64,000 nucleotides of DNA from Prostheceraeus crozeri (Eukaryota > Platyhelminthes > Polycladida > Euryleptidae). The notes under the pieces were generated by a model, which was not told the DNA's origin, did not search any database, and saw nothing but the letters and a program-made list of their open reading frames with translations. Shown here piece by piece: positions 44,277 through 56,617 of the stretch. Made by a program: the position numbers and the translations under genes. Positions within the stretch are counted from its first letter, which is position 1. Every line of letters begins with the position of its first letter. The stretch covers positions 1 through 64,000 of the forward strand of contig CAJQUW010006836.1 in assembly GCA_907163375.1 (NCBI GenBank), written 5' to 3'.

Positions 44277-44804
44277 GATTTAACTCTTGTAAAATTTCTT
44301 CCGTGACCGCATGGTATAGTGCTAGTCAATCTTTTAAACGCACCCATGAAAATCGATGACTATTATTCTTACTAATTGTCAATATTGATTAATTAGGTTA
44401 ATTGGCACTATAACATAATCGCTGCTGCAGATCTCTTGTAAGTTGTGAAGATTCTTCGATAATTCCTCATCCCTCTAATCAGTAATGTCTTTGTGGAATT
44501 TTTGTGGCTTCAGGTCTACATTTCCCATGTTGAAAAGTGCCATATAAAGTCAGTGAGTCAGATGCAAGCTCATGTGAATTTAACACACAGTGGATCGCTT
44601 ATATTGTGAATTTTCGCCACACAATCTGCCCGTCAATGTAGGTTCTATTCATGATTTCACTAGATAATGTAGGATTCATGATAATACCATAGCAATCAGT
44701 TCAAACTCTGAACACGCCAAATTGTGCAAAGTTTCAATGACTGTTATTAACCGAATCACACAGAAAAGAGACACAGTCGAAGTCAAGTTCTACAGAGAAG
44801 TTAT

Positions 44805-45065
44805 TGCACGTTTTTTCGTGCGCCTGCTAGCTTTTTTAATAATGATCGGAGGACCCAACATTATCGAGAGAACCTGAAATCGATCTGAAATCTTTGAATC
44901 TGAAGTAATCGTGGCGATCGGAGCATTTTGAAGGGATTCAGAGCAATCCGCAAGCGACGCACGACTATTTTTCCTATCTCTGCAAGGTATTAAAAATTCT
45001 TTGCCCACTTAATATGTTCCTGCATGTGCCATAGTTTTGAATCAGTTTGCACTTCTAGCAAAGCG
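44805..45065 (-). repeat. Partial third copy of family A
   Basis: Similar to 43980-44250 (shared TTTAATAATGATCGGA, AATCCGCAAGCGACGCACGA and TTTCCTATCTCTGCAAGGTA) but more diverged and lacking both terminal sequences. Confidence 0.75.
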
Positions 45066-45291
45066 ATACGCTTAAGATATCTTTGAAAAAGTTTCATTTT
45101 GCTTAAAGGGAAAATGCAAAATTTCTGCACAACTAACTTCAATTCGTCAATGCGATGATCTGAATGCTAGTCAACACCAGTGCAATGTAGATGATCCATT
45201 GACTAAAGAATTTGGAATATTATTAGAATCTGATATCTCAATTAGATACTAGTATGGTAAATTGACCAGCACTGTATACATAAAGCAAGTA

Positions 45292-46885
45292 TGTAGTAGG
45301 TAGAGTCTCGACTCAAGGCAATGCTAGCATGAAGTGCAAATTTTATAATATGAAATATTCAGTTTTTGCAGACATTGCGTTCCTGAGGTCTAAAAAATAT
45401 TTGATCAATTTTTAAAAAGCCAAATTTTTGCAAATTGTTCTTGTGTTTATATCCCTATATACCAGCGATTTGGAACCGCAGACTAGTATTTCAATACAAC
45501 ATATGTACAAGTATCTGAATTAAACGGAGATAAATCCAATTATCAAGGAAATTCATGAACCACATTATACTGCTATAATGCAAGTTTTCATACAAAAGTT
45601 GAGATCTTATTCTGCTTCTGGGCTCAAATTTCAAGTTTGCTACCTTAGTAGATCTTATTCATACAGCTCATTTCCAACAGGGTAAATTGTTCTGTTAAGT
45701 TAATCCTCTTTTCCAAATTATTACCTGCATCCTCCGCTTTTTAAAAGTCTCTGTGTGAAATTGAGTTATTAGTTGTTAGATTCAAACTACTCTATGCAGC
45801 TAGAATTCAACTACAGGTTTTTCCGTTTGTTTATATAAATCTGTCAGTTATTAAGGGCGTTGTGCATTTATTAACGTCATTTTGCAATGTTCAGTGACAT
45901 TTCACATTGAATAGCTGCAATTGTCTCTTCAACATCGGCAATATCGTTCATGAGTAGAAATCTGTCAAATGAACATCGAAATTTGTAAATAAATAGCGGC
46001 ATTTTGCACTCGATAACTAAGCTGCCGTCAATATGAATGTCCCGCGACATAGACGTGTAATTTCTAATATTGACAAACAACGTATCGTTGATGCGTATCT
46101 TGATGAAACACAATACAATAAAATCAATTTAACTTTTCGGCCATAATTTTTATTTGGGAGGATATAGGCTATAATTTCAAAATGAATATACTTAGAAAAT
46201 TATGTAGGATAGTCACAGTATTGTGCAATATGTCGCTAAACAATGGTAGATATCTCGATTGCGTGAGACATGCCGTTTTTCATTGAGAAATGTCGATCTA
46301 TTGAACGATGTCGTTAATCAATGATAAATTTCATTTAAAAAATGAGAAATGCTGTTTATTTATCAACTTTAACGTTAATCAACGACATATTCATACTGAA
46401 AAACGCAAAAACCTGTAGTATTCATATTTATTGTGAATTGATGCAATTTTATGGTTATATAATTTTATGATTCACTGAATTTATGTTTCATTTCTTATCT
46501 GAATGTCGATCCATCCTTTAAAGTAATTATGATGATAGTCTTTGATCGTGATATTTGCTCTTTCAGTGCCGGCAGTCTAAGTGACACGATCAGACTGAGG
46601 AAAATACGGGTATTCATGTGAATAAGACTGAGTATCAAAGTGAGGCACTTCCCTCGAAGTTAATTTAATGACCATTGCCTCTCCAATGTTGTCAAGACAC
46701 AGAGGATTTGTAGAGGACTATTCTTTCTTCTGTATTATTATCATGGGCATTCAATTCTGTGGTAATTTCTTCAAATCTGCAAAAATTTGCACATCTATCA
46801 CTTGGTATCGGGTCTCAACTCAAGTCCATTTAATAAAATCGAAACTGCATGCACATTGGGGATTTGATTAATCCTGAGTTGCCGC
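45292..46885 (+). repeat. Diverged family B copy split by a 1.2-kb interior
   Basis: 45292-45470 matches the left half of family B (CAGTTTTTGCAGACATTGCG block), and ~46660-46885 matches the right half (AATAAAATCGAAA, then CACATTGGGGATTTGATTAA). The interior is unrelated to copy 2 and includes the degenerate repeats at 45840-46400. The terminal CATAGAGTA sequence is worn away at both ends. Confidence 0.55.
45840..46400. repeat. Degenerate ~19-20-bp repeat field
   Basis: Motifs such as AATGTCGNT, ATTGANNAATG and their complements recur at irregular ~19-20-bp steps, in one orientation at 45850-46110 and mostly the other at 46230-46400. This looks like a decayed minisatellite, possibly an inverted pair. 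The single reverse-strand open frame here (45877-46113) is a product of the repetition. Confidence 0.4.
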
Positions 46886-46902
46886 TCGACTTTGTGACTG
46901 TA

Positions 46903-47121
46903 CACTCTAAACCAGCACCTCCTAAATCCCACACTAAAGCAAGACACTATTCGTAACTAACAAAAAAATCCTAAAGCAAAGCGTTTTAGGAGGCTAGCGC
47001 ACTAGGGTTATTGTTCCCTTTAGTATGTGAACATTCTATTTCACGCAACCTCCAAAAATTCTAGTGTGTCGCGCTTTAGGATGCAAGTTTCTTCGATTTT
47101 AGGAGGTGATAGTTTACAGTG
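46903..47121 (+). mobile_element. 219-bp mariner-type MITE, copy 1
   Basis: It begins CACTCTAAACCAGCACCTCC and ends AGGAGGTGATAGTTTACAGTG. TA lies at 46901-46902 and 47122-47123. The inverted ends extend ~28 bp. A second copy of exactly the same length lies inverted at 48331-48549. Non-coding. Confidence 0.88.
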
Positions 47122-47123
47122 TA

Positions 47124-48328
47124 TATATTAGAACTTGTTACTAAATAAATGCAGTAACAGTGAAATTAGAACTAGATCTGCTGTCAAAGTCAATACAAGT
47201 GCCATCATAGCTTCCTACCTCTGTGAATGTTAGAAATAGCCACGAAAACTAAAGCATTTCTTGATTAAAGCAGTGGTGTTCCAATTACTCCTTTACTTGT
47301 TGCAGAGTAGGAATTTGATTGAACCCGAATTGAACAACGATTGAACTCGTTGTGAAAACCCGAATTCGTCATCATTCCATCTCAACATAGGAGTACACTG
47401 TATGTAATTCAGCTGAAAGTATTAGTAGATCTATAGATTTTAGCAATTCAGATATGAGCAAAATGCCGATATATCAATTCAGATAGCTGTTGACTCTTGT
47501 TGCATAAAATGTAATTATCAGAAACATAAATAGTCTTCCAAAAACATAAAAGCTTATGAAAACATTTGCGTTTTGCGCTGTGGTACTTGATGAAAAGTAA
47601 ATAATAATTTAATAAAGGGCAAAAAATGTTGATTTGGAGATGAACAGAATGAAATATAAAAATGAATTTTTCGTTGCCAATCATTAGTCGGAACTATAAT
47701 ATTGTAAAAAGTTTCATGCTCTCGTACAAGTACATTCATGATTTAACGCATGCTCAATCTTGCCTAATATCATAGTGTATCAAACGTTGCAGCATCGATT
47801 TAAGTTCTGTCATTTGTTTTGATGCCATTAAAAGAATATTCTTCTCTACAATGCAAAAGATACAATTTGCAAGTGATACACTTGATGATTATGAAAGAGT
47901 CATGTAAATTAAAACAATTGTCAGATAGCCAGTGAATTATAAACAACTCTACATGGAGAATGTATAATGACTAAGGCAAGATATTCTGCTCCTAAAAACA
48001 ATATATTAACGCATTGGGAAAGAACGACGAGACGATTTGATAAACGAGTAGACTTGCTTTCACAATATGTAAACACTGCTCTAAGAGAATGTCGGTCACC
48101 GAGGTGAATGAAAGTTATAAATTTCTCATAAGGGTTTTACAACATCAAAAAGAGATGACAAATCACCGCAAGAACAAAATATTGAAATCTCGTCTTTCTG
48201 TCATGAAGCCCTTGAGCAACAGCTATTCAGCGGCATTATAAAAGTAACTAAATAATATGATTAGTCAAAATTCAAACCATGTAATAATTAAATAGGAAAA
48301 AGTGTAACGGAAACAAACGTGGTAACTA
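47124..48328. other. Non-coding spacer between two inverted MITEs
   Basis: No gene was recognised. AT-rich, with only short open frames. Confidence 0.45.
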
Positions 48329-48330
48329 TA

Positions 48331-48549
48331 CACTGTAAACTGTCACCTCCTAAAATAGAAGAAATCTGCATCCTAAAGCGCGACACACTAGAATTTTAGG
48401 AGGTTGCGTGAAATAGAATGCTGACATACTAAAGAGAACAATAACACTAGTGCGCTAGCCTCCTAAAACGCTTTGCTTTAGGATTTTTTTATTAGTTACG
48501 AATAGTGTCTCGCTTCAGTGTGTGATTTAGGAGGTGCTGGTTTAGAGTG
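48331..48549 (-). mobile_element. 219-bp mariner-type MITE, copy 2
   Basis: This is the inverted copy of 46903-47121, flanked by TA (48329-48330 and 48550-48551). The two copies differ at scattered positions only. Lying 1.2 kb apart in opposite orientation, they could pair within one transcript. Confidence 0.88.
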
Positions 48550-48551
48550 TA

Positions 48552-49154
48552 AGCAATAGAAAGAAATGACAAAATAGAACAACGCATAAACTGGTAAGCA
48601 CATTCCAGATGGGATTGTAGAGCAATGATGATAAAACTATTGAAAATCTCAATAGCGATTGAATTCTTTATCTCCGACACGATTGCATCACGGTGTTTCT
48701 TAAGAATTTTACTGCGTGACCTTTGTTGAAAGGGAAATAAGCAGGGATTTCGAAGGTAATCAGGGCAAGGTGGTGCTTTAAGTAAGTAAATTCTTTATTG
48801 CTTCACAACATGCAAAGTGCACATGATTCGGTGAAAACTGAAAATATAAGATCAAGCAAATACAGACAGAGAATACAAGTATAATGTGAAATATTGGTAA
48901 GTAAATAGTTTGCGATATAGAGAAATGAAAATAGTATTTACAAAATTTTATAAATGAATTGCTAAAACGCATTGTTTTAGCAAATGGAGGCTGAAGCGAG
49001 ATGCAACACGTTGATCGCGAGATATAAACATTTCCCTCAACGGATGAGCTCTATCATTCACAATGTTATCAAAAAGTAAGAATTCATTACTTTATTTTAT
49101 AACAAAAGCATGGCCAAAGGACATGTTACAAAAAGATAAAATAGGGGAATAAAG
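48552..49154. other. Non-coding stretch
   Basis: No gene or element ends were recognised. Confidence 0.4.
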
Positions 49155-49680
49155 TTACTGGGACAAAGTGCCACGTATGCAAGCAGCATTTCCACGTTGC
49201 ACGGCCAAACCGAGGCGCTGAGCTAAGTATTCAGTCTCCAATTGGTCAGTAGATTTGCTGCCGATCTGTCGTATAAGCAGACTAGCACTTGGTCCAAATC
49301 CACCGAGCGTTTCAATTGACACTCCTCGGAAGTCGTAGGCAGGTATCAATTGCTGGTATTTCAGCACCTTATCTGCTGCCTGTTAAGCTACAGAGCCCGG
49401 CTTCGTATTGGCTGTAGACAGATGGCTCGAGGCTAGAGCATCACAGCATGTAAAGTTATCTACATGTCTTGTCTGCAGTATCGAGGGTTGAATTTGTGCA
49501 GAGAAGACCAATGATGAACAGTGATTTCGGATCGTTCAACAAATATTGAGGAGCATTACAAAAGCCGGGGTAGGCGTGCAGCATCATTGGACGTATAAAA
49601 GCATTGTAACATCTTATCATTAGGGCAATACTGCACCCAGCACGTTTCACATTTCTTATAATGTACACGCCTCTTGCAGC
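49155..49680 (-). pseudogene. 3' end of a second type of LINE
   Basis: The reverse strand first gives MYIIRNVKRAGCS, then MIRCYNAFIRPMMLHAYPGFCNAPQYLL (49456-49668), the end of a LINE reverse transcriptase. It then gives FRGVSIETLGGFGPSASLLI...LAQRLGLAVQRGNAACIRGTL (49155-49367), the short conserved tail domain that follows reverse transcriptase in many invertebrate LINE proteins. At least one frame change separates them. The sequence differs from the LINE at 30.6-34.1 kb. Confidence 0.65.
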
Positions 49681-50611
49681 TCATGAATATAGAAAAGTTG
49701 GTGAAATTCCACTCACACATAATTAGCTATCTTGTTATATTGTTGATAGATACATAGCGAGCTTACATGCTTTGTCGGTTTAGATTTTAGAGAACATTTT
49801 TGTATTTTTTGTATTAGTAAAACTTACTTGCACTTGCTAAAAAGACACTTTGATATCATATTTCTTTGTACGTGGATGAAGCAGATTAAAGAGAAAATGT
49901 TCAAATTTTTAAATGACAAAGTTCATAATTCTATAAAGAAACAGCTATCAAAATCAAAAGTGAAAGTTGAGATTGGAAGAAACAAAAGTATTCTCTCCTT
50001 CTTTCGCACCGCTTCACGAATTCCTCAGCAACGTCTTCCATTTAGATGGTGTCCATCAAAACGTTTGCGAATAAATGCAAGCAGAGTATCGATCAGATGG
50101 TTGCCATCCGATCAGAGGTGACTTCTTGCTTCTGAGACAGTCAGAGGTGTCGCTTGATCGGCACTACACACGGACAGGTCATCTGGATGAAGCAGGTGAT
50201 GAAATTAATACTTCTATTAAAACATGCGGTTAGTGGTGGCCAGTCACTTCTTTGTGTCATCATAGTCATCTCCAAGCTAGATCGGTGGTATGGTAAGATC
50301 TTCCTTTGACGGCTTGTATAGAGGAGTTCTTCCGCTGTGGCCACTAAAGAGAAACTCCCGAATAGTTGTCCGGGCTTCTCACGTCGAAGTGCTACGGCAA
50401 ATAAAACCCAGCGACCGGGCTCCAGTGTGGTAGTTGCCCCTTGCCGCATTGTTCCACATTTGTAGCCACCAATTTTATCCTTTCATTGTTATTTCCGCTA
50501 ACCGTTGAAAATGTAAATCTGGTTTATGATGCGATTTCATCACTTCCATCGATTCACTTCCAAATAGGTATTCTATCAAAAACATAGCAGGCCCCGATGC
50601 TGTGCGGATCA
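49681..50611. other. Non-coding stretch
   Basis: A reverse-strand open frame of 102 codons at 50141-50449 and a plus-strand frame at 49828-50121 show no recognisable domain. The reverse-strand one could be an upstream part of the LINE at 49155-49680, but no motif supports this. Confidence 0.35.
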
Positions 50612-50817
50612 AAAATTGTAAAATACTCTTTTTTCTTCAGTATTGATATTACAATCAGTCAAATTCGTGTGCATTTCTATAAAAGTGCAAAAATTTGCAT
50701 ATCTCACATTTGGTCCTGAGTATCAACTCAAGTTCATTTAATAAAATCGAAGCTGTATACTCATTGTGGATTTAATAAATGCTGAATCGCTACTCTACCA
50801 AATGTACTTACTCTATG
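50612..50817 (+). repeat. Partial family B copy
   Basis: It matches the right half of family B, including the AATAAAATCGAAGCTG segment and the terminal TACTTACTCTATG ending at 50817. The left half is missing. Confidence 0.7.
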
Positions 50818-51590
50818 ATTCATGCACATGTACAAGTCTGTGGCAGTTTCTGGCTACATACATAGTTGTGGTCTTCAATTCAGAAGCCGGCAAGAACGGC
50901 TGCTGGCACCGCATCAACGAAAAATGACGGCATAGGATTCACTACAATATAACATTAACATGGGTTTTTGAGGGCCCGAAAAGCTGACTTTTAAGCACCT
51001 GAAAATGTCCAACATTTTTGCCCGAAAAAATCTATGTTAATAATTTTGTGCATATTTGAAATTGAATGGGCAGCAATGCTATGAATGCACATGCAGGCAT
51101 ACGCTGACTGAGATTATTCATTATTGTTTGAAAAATCAAGTATTTGATGGTCTTACTTTTATTGGATGATAACAATTAATTTCGGCTATACTCCATAGCC
51201 ACTCTTAAGTAAAAAGAAATAAAGATACCAGTAAAATGCACAACTTTCAAAAAATGATGTAAGATGGCATATTTCAAACGCTAAGTGAGACTTTTAAAAT
51301 ATCTTTCACATGCATAAATACAGATATCATCAATACGAGATACATTGCTGCTTTCTTCTTTCCACATTGTACCATAGCTAATTACCGCACAATTTCCCAC
51401 TGCAACAAATATTATAATGATATTATGAATTATTTAATTAATTAGTTGCACTTATTCGACTGTATTTAACTATTTAATTAATATGACAATGATATCTACA
51501 GATAAGCTTAATTTTTATTCTATTTTCAAAATACTTGAACACATCAGGAAATGTAGAAAGATTCGAAGCAATGTCACCGTTATCTTCAAG
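50818..51590. other. Non-coding stretch
   Basis: No gene or element ends were recognised. Confidence 0.4.
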
Positions 51591-52205
51591 CAGGGGGGTA
51601 CAGAAGGGGGGCAGTTTGGCGCCCTTTCCTTTTTCAAATTTTTTAGATGAATCAGAAACAACCTAAAATAGGCATTGCCGCTTGACTCGAATGTTGAGGT
51701 TCAGGACTCTACAATTGTGATTGATTCTTGGGGTAATACGTAGGCTATACATGCTTCTATATCAATACTTGTTGATTTCTCGTCCAATTTTGTGGCTATT
51801 AGTTATTCATGTTCAATTAGTAAAAAATGCATCAAAGTGAAAATGGGTCACAATTGAAGTATTGGTCGAAAGTCACGAATAAGTTGATAAGACAAAGCCC
51901 ATGCGCCTACTACTTTTTACAAACGTGTCAGTAATTAGAGATGGAGCCACTGAGAATTGGTCTGCGTGTGTGATATAAGATATATAATGATATAATAATA
52001 ATGTAATAATGTATGTCATTATTATAATCATTTTGATATTAAAATGTATCAACATGCATCATTATAATATTGATAAATATATATATTATATTATGTAATA
52101 AATAATATTGTAATAATATATAAAACATGCATGTTTTTAAGATAAATAGATGGTCGACATTCCGGTCGCCACTCCCCCCGATAATAAATCCTGTGTCCGC
52201 CCCTG
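51591..52205. mobile_element. hAT-like non-autonomous element, 615 bp
   Basis: It begins CAGGGGGGTACAGAAGG and ends CCTGTGTCCGCCCCTG, whose complement CAGGGGCGGACACAGG is a common hAT-type terminus. The flanks TCTTCAAG (51583-51590) and TCCTCAAG (52206-52213) agree at 7 of 8. The interior includes an AT microsatellite (about 51970-52120). No transposase. Confidence 0.78.
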
Positions 52206-52213
52206 TCCTCAAG

Positions 52214-54790
52214 TATTTGAGAGCATACAGGGAGGTCAACATTTCGACATTACTTGGTTTCAAACAGTCTCTCTGTGATTTAATAATGTCACCGGATGCC
52301 GAAAAAATCCTTCGGACGGATCGCTGACCGCTGAAATGTTGATCTTAGCAAAAGGAGCAACAGCAGAGCACGCTCTTTTCACTAACAGATATGGAAATTC
52401 TGAGGTCGTGGTAATTGAGATTTTGTCACCTAAGCTAATTTATCATGACCTTGAATTATCTTATTTTCGTCACTTTTTTCACATTTTTATCAGCATCAGG
52501 AAATGCATCGGTTGCTTTATGATTGATATAGCAGTGATTTTCAAAAGGCTTCGTTTTCATAATATTGAAATTTAAAATTTGAGTTGAATTGATAAATATA
52601 ATTGAATAATGTTCTCTCAATAGGATTAAAGCAATCTTATGTTATAGTACTTTTTTACCGGTAATCATAATGGGAGCTTCGCACCCTGAACCAAGAGGAG
52701 TGAGAAATTTAATTAGGATAACAAATCAATTATAATTTGAATAAATAGGCCTCGCTGATATGCCAATCGATTCATTTTTTATCAATCTTTCAGAGTTATA
52801 GTTCCACTATGGGGGAGTCACATGAAACCGACAGACAAGAAAAGTGTTCAGATATAAATACTTACCAAATATTGGTAATTGGATGATTCTTCCGTCATTA
52901 ATTGTAGGCATAGAAATTTAAATGGCTCAACAAAATCGGAAATTGATTTGATCTCTATCTTGGTTGATTACATACATTGCATTATTTAACGCATGTCATT
53001 CATTTTCTTATTTCACTTCTTATAAAATGTTTAGTTCAATGGTTGCAGCTTAATTTGTATTTACCATTTCTTTCAAGCACATGCCTCTATCAGTATTTAG
53101 GCAGGATGTCCACATGATTGCACAAATTTGAAATTTTCCGTTGAGAGCTGCTAGTTTCGTTGAGAGTGCAAAATTTGTTGCTCAACTTCTCTGAAACAAG
53201 TATTTTTGCATATTAATTGTCTCCTAGTTGTCAACTAATTATTATGCATATTATAATTATTTCATTTCCATTTAATTCAAAAATGTTGCTGCTTAAGGAA
53301 AATATAACTTCGGAATTGTATTCTGGGGAAAATGATTTAAGAACTATTTTTGTCTGTTTAACTGTTAAAAGTGTATTTCATGCATCAAGACAACTTGAGC
53401 TGTCGATTCATTCAAAAGGCTGTTCAATCGAGAAACCGATGCGAAATGCTGGAATTGTGAACAAAAGCAAGAATTTGTTTTTTTTATCAAACGATCAAAA
53501 AATGTTTTAAAAAGCTTTTTTCTACGAGTGAGTCAATGTGAGTGCAAAACCACAACATTTTCATGTGTTTCACCAATTACTACATTCGACAAAACTTCAA
53601 GTTGAGATTATGACCAACTACAATCCTTGTTAGGTTGCAACATTTATGTATTTGATTCCTTAAGGTTTCTAAGAGTTTCTTCTGCCGAGGCTCTTACGTA
53701 GCCTATCAATCACTAACAATAGTCATGCTTCTAGATTTGAGCACCAAAAAAGCACTGATTATTGACTTGATTCTTATTAAAAAAAGTAGTGGAATTGCTC
53801 TTGAACTGAAGCAGTTTAGATAGTCAGCTCCAGCTCCAAAATTAAAACACGAGTATTGTACCTAATTAGATCTCCAGGTTCAGTCATCACTAGTGTGCAC
53901 ACACAATGGTCGGAATTCTAAGTCTGAGAGTCTAAAATCGTGAGAATCGGCTCGTCATTTGAGTATGAATTATATCTACTTACCGCTTCAATAAATAAAC
54001 TATCAAAACGTGATCAATTTGAACACCAGCTTGTCCATCACGTCAAACAACTACGGTTATCACTTCCGTCTAAATAATGGGATTTTGAATCGTTGCCGAA
54101 TCCATCATCGTTGGTGTATACATAGTGTTCGGCTGTCAACTTTGAACCACAGTGTCTAACGCGCCTAGCCTGCGTGTATGCTTTGCTCTCTGTTATTGAC
54201 CATGGCTAATCCAACTAGATAAATATCCCATAATCTTCATTTCTAATTCAAATAATCAATCAGAATTTGAGTGAGCAATATATGAGTTTCAAAAGGTTTC
54301 AGTCACCCAAATAGAAATTAAAAGCTGTTTTATGAATAGCGCCGTCGCTTGATCTTTATGCACAATTTGCCAAAAAATATAGCTAAAAACTCAAATTATG
54401 AAATTACTACTATACCGGAAAAATCTTTAACGTTGAAAAATGGACTGATGTACAAAGACGAAACGTCTAAACGAAGATGCGAAATGATTAGACAATGATC
54501 GGCAAAAGTATAATTTTAAATTATCTATCGATTTTGTATAATGATATTAAGCGACATGTATGTGAATAATCTCAAATCCCATGTGAAGTATCTTTGTCAT
54601 AGATAGATATAAACGTAGAAATATCTGTATAGGCTTTCTATGGTATTGTTTATTTCTATGAATGTCACAACCACTTGCGTACATGCTTGATTTCCATGTT
54701 TTGCTTATTAACCTTCTTTTGTATGGATACTATGACCTTTATATCATATCGCGTCCTGATGCTGTGATATCCATGATAGCCATATTTGAA
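52214..54790. other. Non-coding stretch
   Basis: Open frames at 52336-52575 and 53217-53510 carry no recognisable domain and no repeat ends were seen. Nothing supports a gene over these 2.6 kb. Confidence 0.45.
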
Positions 54791-54799
54791 TTTTATATC

Positions 54800-55563
54800 A
54801 AATATATAAAGTTCGTAGAACTGGTTTGGGAATATAGCTGTTTGAGATGCTCTGGCAACCGACTGTTAAAACGAGCACACAACAATGGTGCTTGGTGTGC
54901 GATCAACGTCTGAATAACGGCGCACCGGCTTAACTGTCTGTGATAACCATCGTACACTGACCATCTCTTGCTGTCGACTGGCTGGGGGCAATATTTGCGT
55001 ACCATGCGCCACGACTGTACGATTATCCAAATGCTCCACTAAAGACGTATTTTGCTCTTGCCTAAACAAAAACTTGCCTGCGCCTTACGATGAGGTTTGT
55101 AAAGTATATTTTGTTTCTTCCTAACTGATGTAATATGATGGACAATCATCAGACCATGCAAAGGAGCTTAAATTTGTATCCTTGACCACGCGAACCATGC
55201 GTTCCGCCTGTTCATTACTTTGCGGTCTGTACTCAGGTAAATGAAAGAGTTTGCACTCTATGCCATTTAGCCATGATCGGAATTGTGAACTCGTGAATTC
55301 CGGAGCGTTGTTACTGACCAGAGTGTTTGGAATCTTGAATATCGAAAATAAGTCTCGTAAATGGTTTATTACCGTTGGAGTTGTTCTATTTTTGCTAAAT
55401 ATAGATATAATAAACATAGATACATAGATCATAATATACTTGGAACCACCCCGAATATGCGTCTGCGGCAACCCATATATTTCCCGTTTGACTATAGAGA
55501 TCCCAGTCTAAATGAATGCGAATCCACGGGGTATCTTCCTTGGGCCATGTGAGAGCTGTATCA
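54800..55563 (-). mobile_element. Gypsy-type LTR retrotransposon remnant (integrase region)
   Basis: Reverse-strand translation shows part of a Gypsy integrase core: an AADAYSGW segment, then IPNTLVSNNAPEF and EYRPQSNEQAER, typical of Gypsy elements related to the K02A2.6 type. Sequence down to ~54800 may be the end of the same polyprotein. No LTRs were seen. It is an old, broken fragment, and a LINE abuts its upstream side at 55564. Confidence 0.75.
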
Positions 55564-56340
55564 AATAATAATAATAGTAATGCGTTTATTTGAAATCGTA
55601 AGCCCCAATATTGAAAATCGTGAGACAAAAACCAGAAAATGAACACGAAGGATACACAGAATGAAATGATAAACAAGAAAACAAAAACCAAACATCATGG
55701 ATCATAGTCTTGCAGAATCAGTAACACAAGCACAAAGGTTGTCGAAGGCTGTGGTCTTATCCCAGCATTCACAAGCCATCATTGAAAGTAGATAACGATT
55801 TATTCCCATGGCGGACTTACATGTAGGCACACTGAACTTTTTAGAGTACTGTAGACGTTGTGTAGCAAGACAATACAAAGGGTGATTTGAGTCGTTACAC
55901 AATGATTCAAATAAATTTGATTCGATCATATAACATAATGGAATAAACTTGCCACAAATACACTGTGATGCTCCACACAAACGTTTATGGGCACGATTTT
56001 GCAATTTTTCGAGTACATTACTATTCATCAAATTGAGTCCAACAAATATAGGAGCTGCATATTCTAATATACTGCGCGTATTGTTATTGTAAATCAAAAC
56101 CAGATCATCAATTGGTAAAAAAGGTTTCAGTTGACGAAGGGCAAATAGGCGACTTTAAGCTTTCTTTGATATAATTTCAATATGTTTATGCATGTTCAAG
56201 CGAGAATCAAATGTAACCCCCAAAAATTTCATGTATTTATTGGCAGGTAATGTTGCAAGAAGAAAAATCGTCAGATTTTGGCATAGTAATGTAAGTCTGC
56301 TGACATTTTTGAAAAGAAAGGTTATTGGTAAAGACAAGAC
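55564..56340 (-). pseudogene. LINE 3' fragment, same family as 30.6-34.1 kb
   Basis: On the reverse strand it ends in the conserved tail (ATTGGGGCTTACGAT, then AATAAACGC) followed by (ATT)n, which here is the AATAATAATAATAG at 55564. Upstream is the reverse transcriptase tail: YMKFLGVTFDSRLNMHKHIE (~56155-56337) and SILEYAAPIFVGLNLMN with NSNVLEKLQNRAHKRLCGAS (55702-56097). The two parts are in different frames. 5'-truncated, as usual for LINEs. Confidence 0.82.
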
Positions 56341-56617
56341 ATCAGCAAATATTTTCCAAACAATACTTGGAATATCATCCGATCCTCACTGTAAACTGTT
56401 GACAGATAACTGACAGACATTTATCCTACGGAATCTATTTTGTCAGTCATTGTTAGTTCTTGTAGAATGATTGCCATTGAACACGCACAATATCTGACAA
56501 AAAGCGACAAAATGAATAGCAATGAATTATAGCTTAAATTTTATCAAAAATGTAGGTAATTAATTAAATTATGTCAAAATAAATCATGGTTTTGCCACAC
56601 AATAATACAGATTGCCC

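Noticed and set aside
45877-46113. 78-codon reverse-strand frame
   Set aside because: It is generated by the degenerate repeat field and has no protein-like features beyond the repetition.
50141-50449. 102-codon reverse-strand frame
   Set aside because: No motif. It could be LINE-derived but nothing in the sequence supports this.
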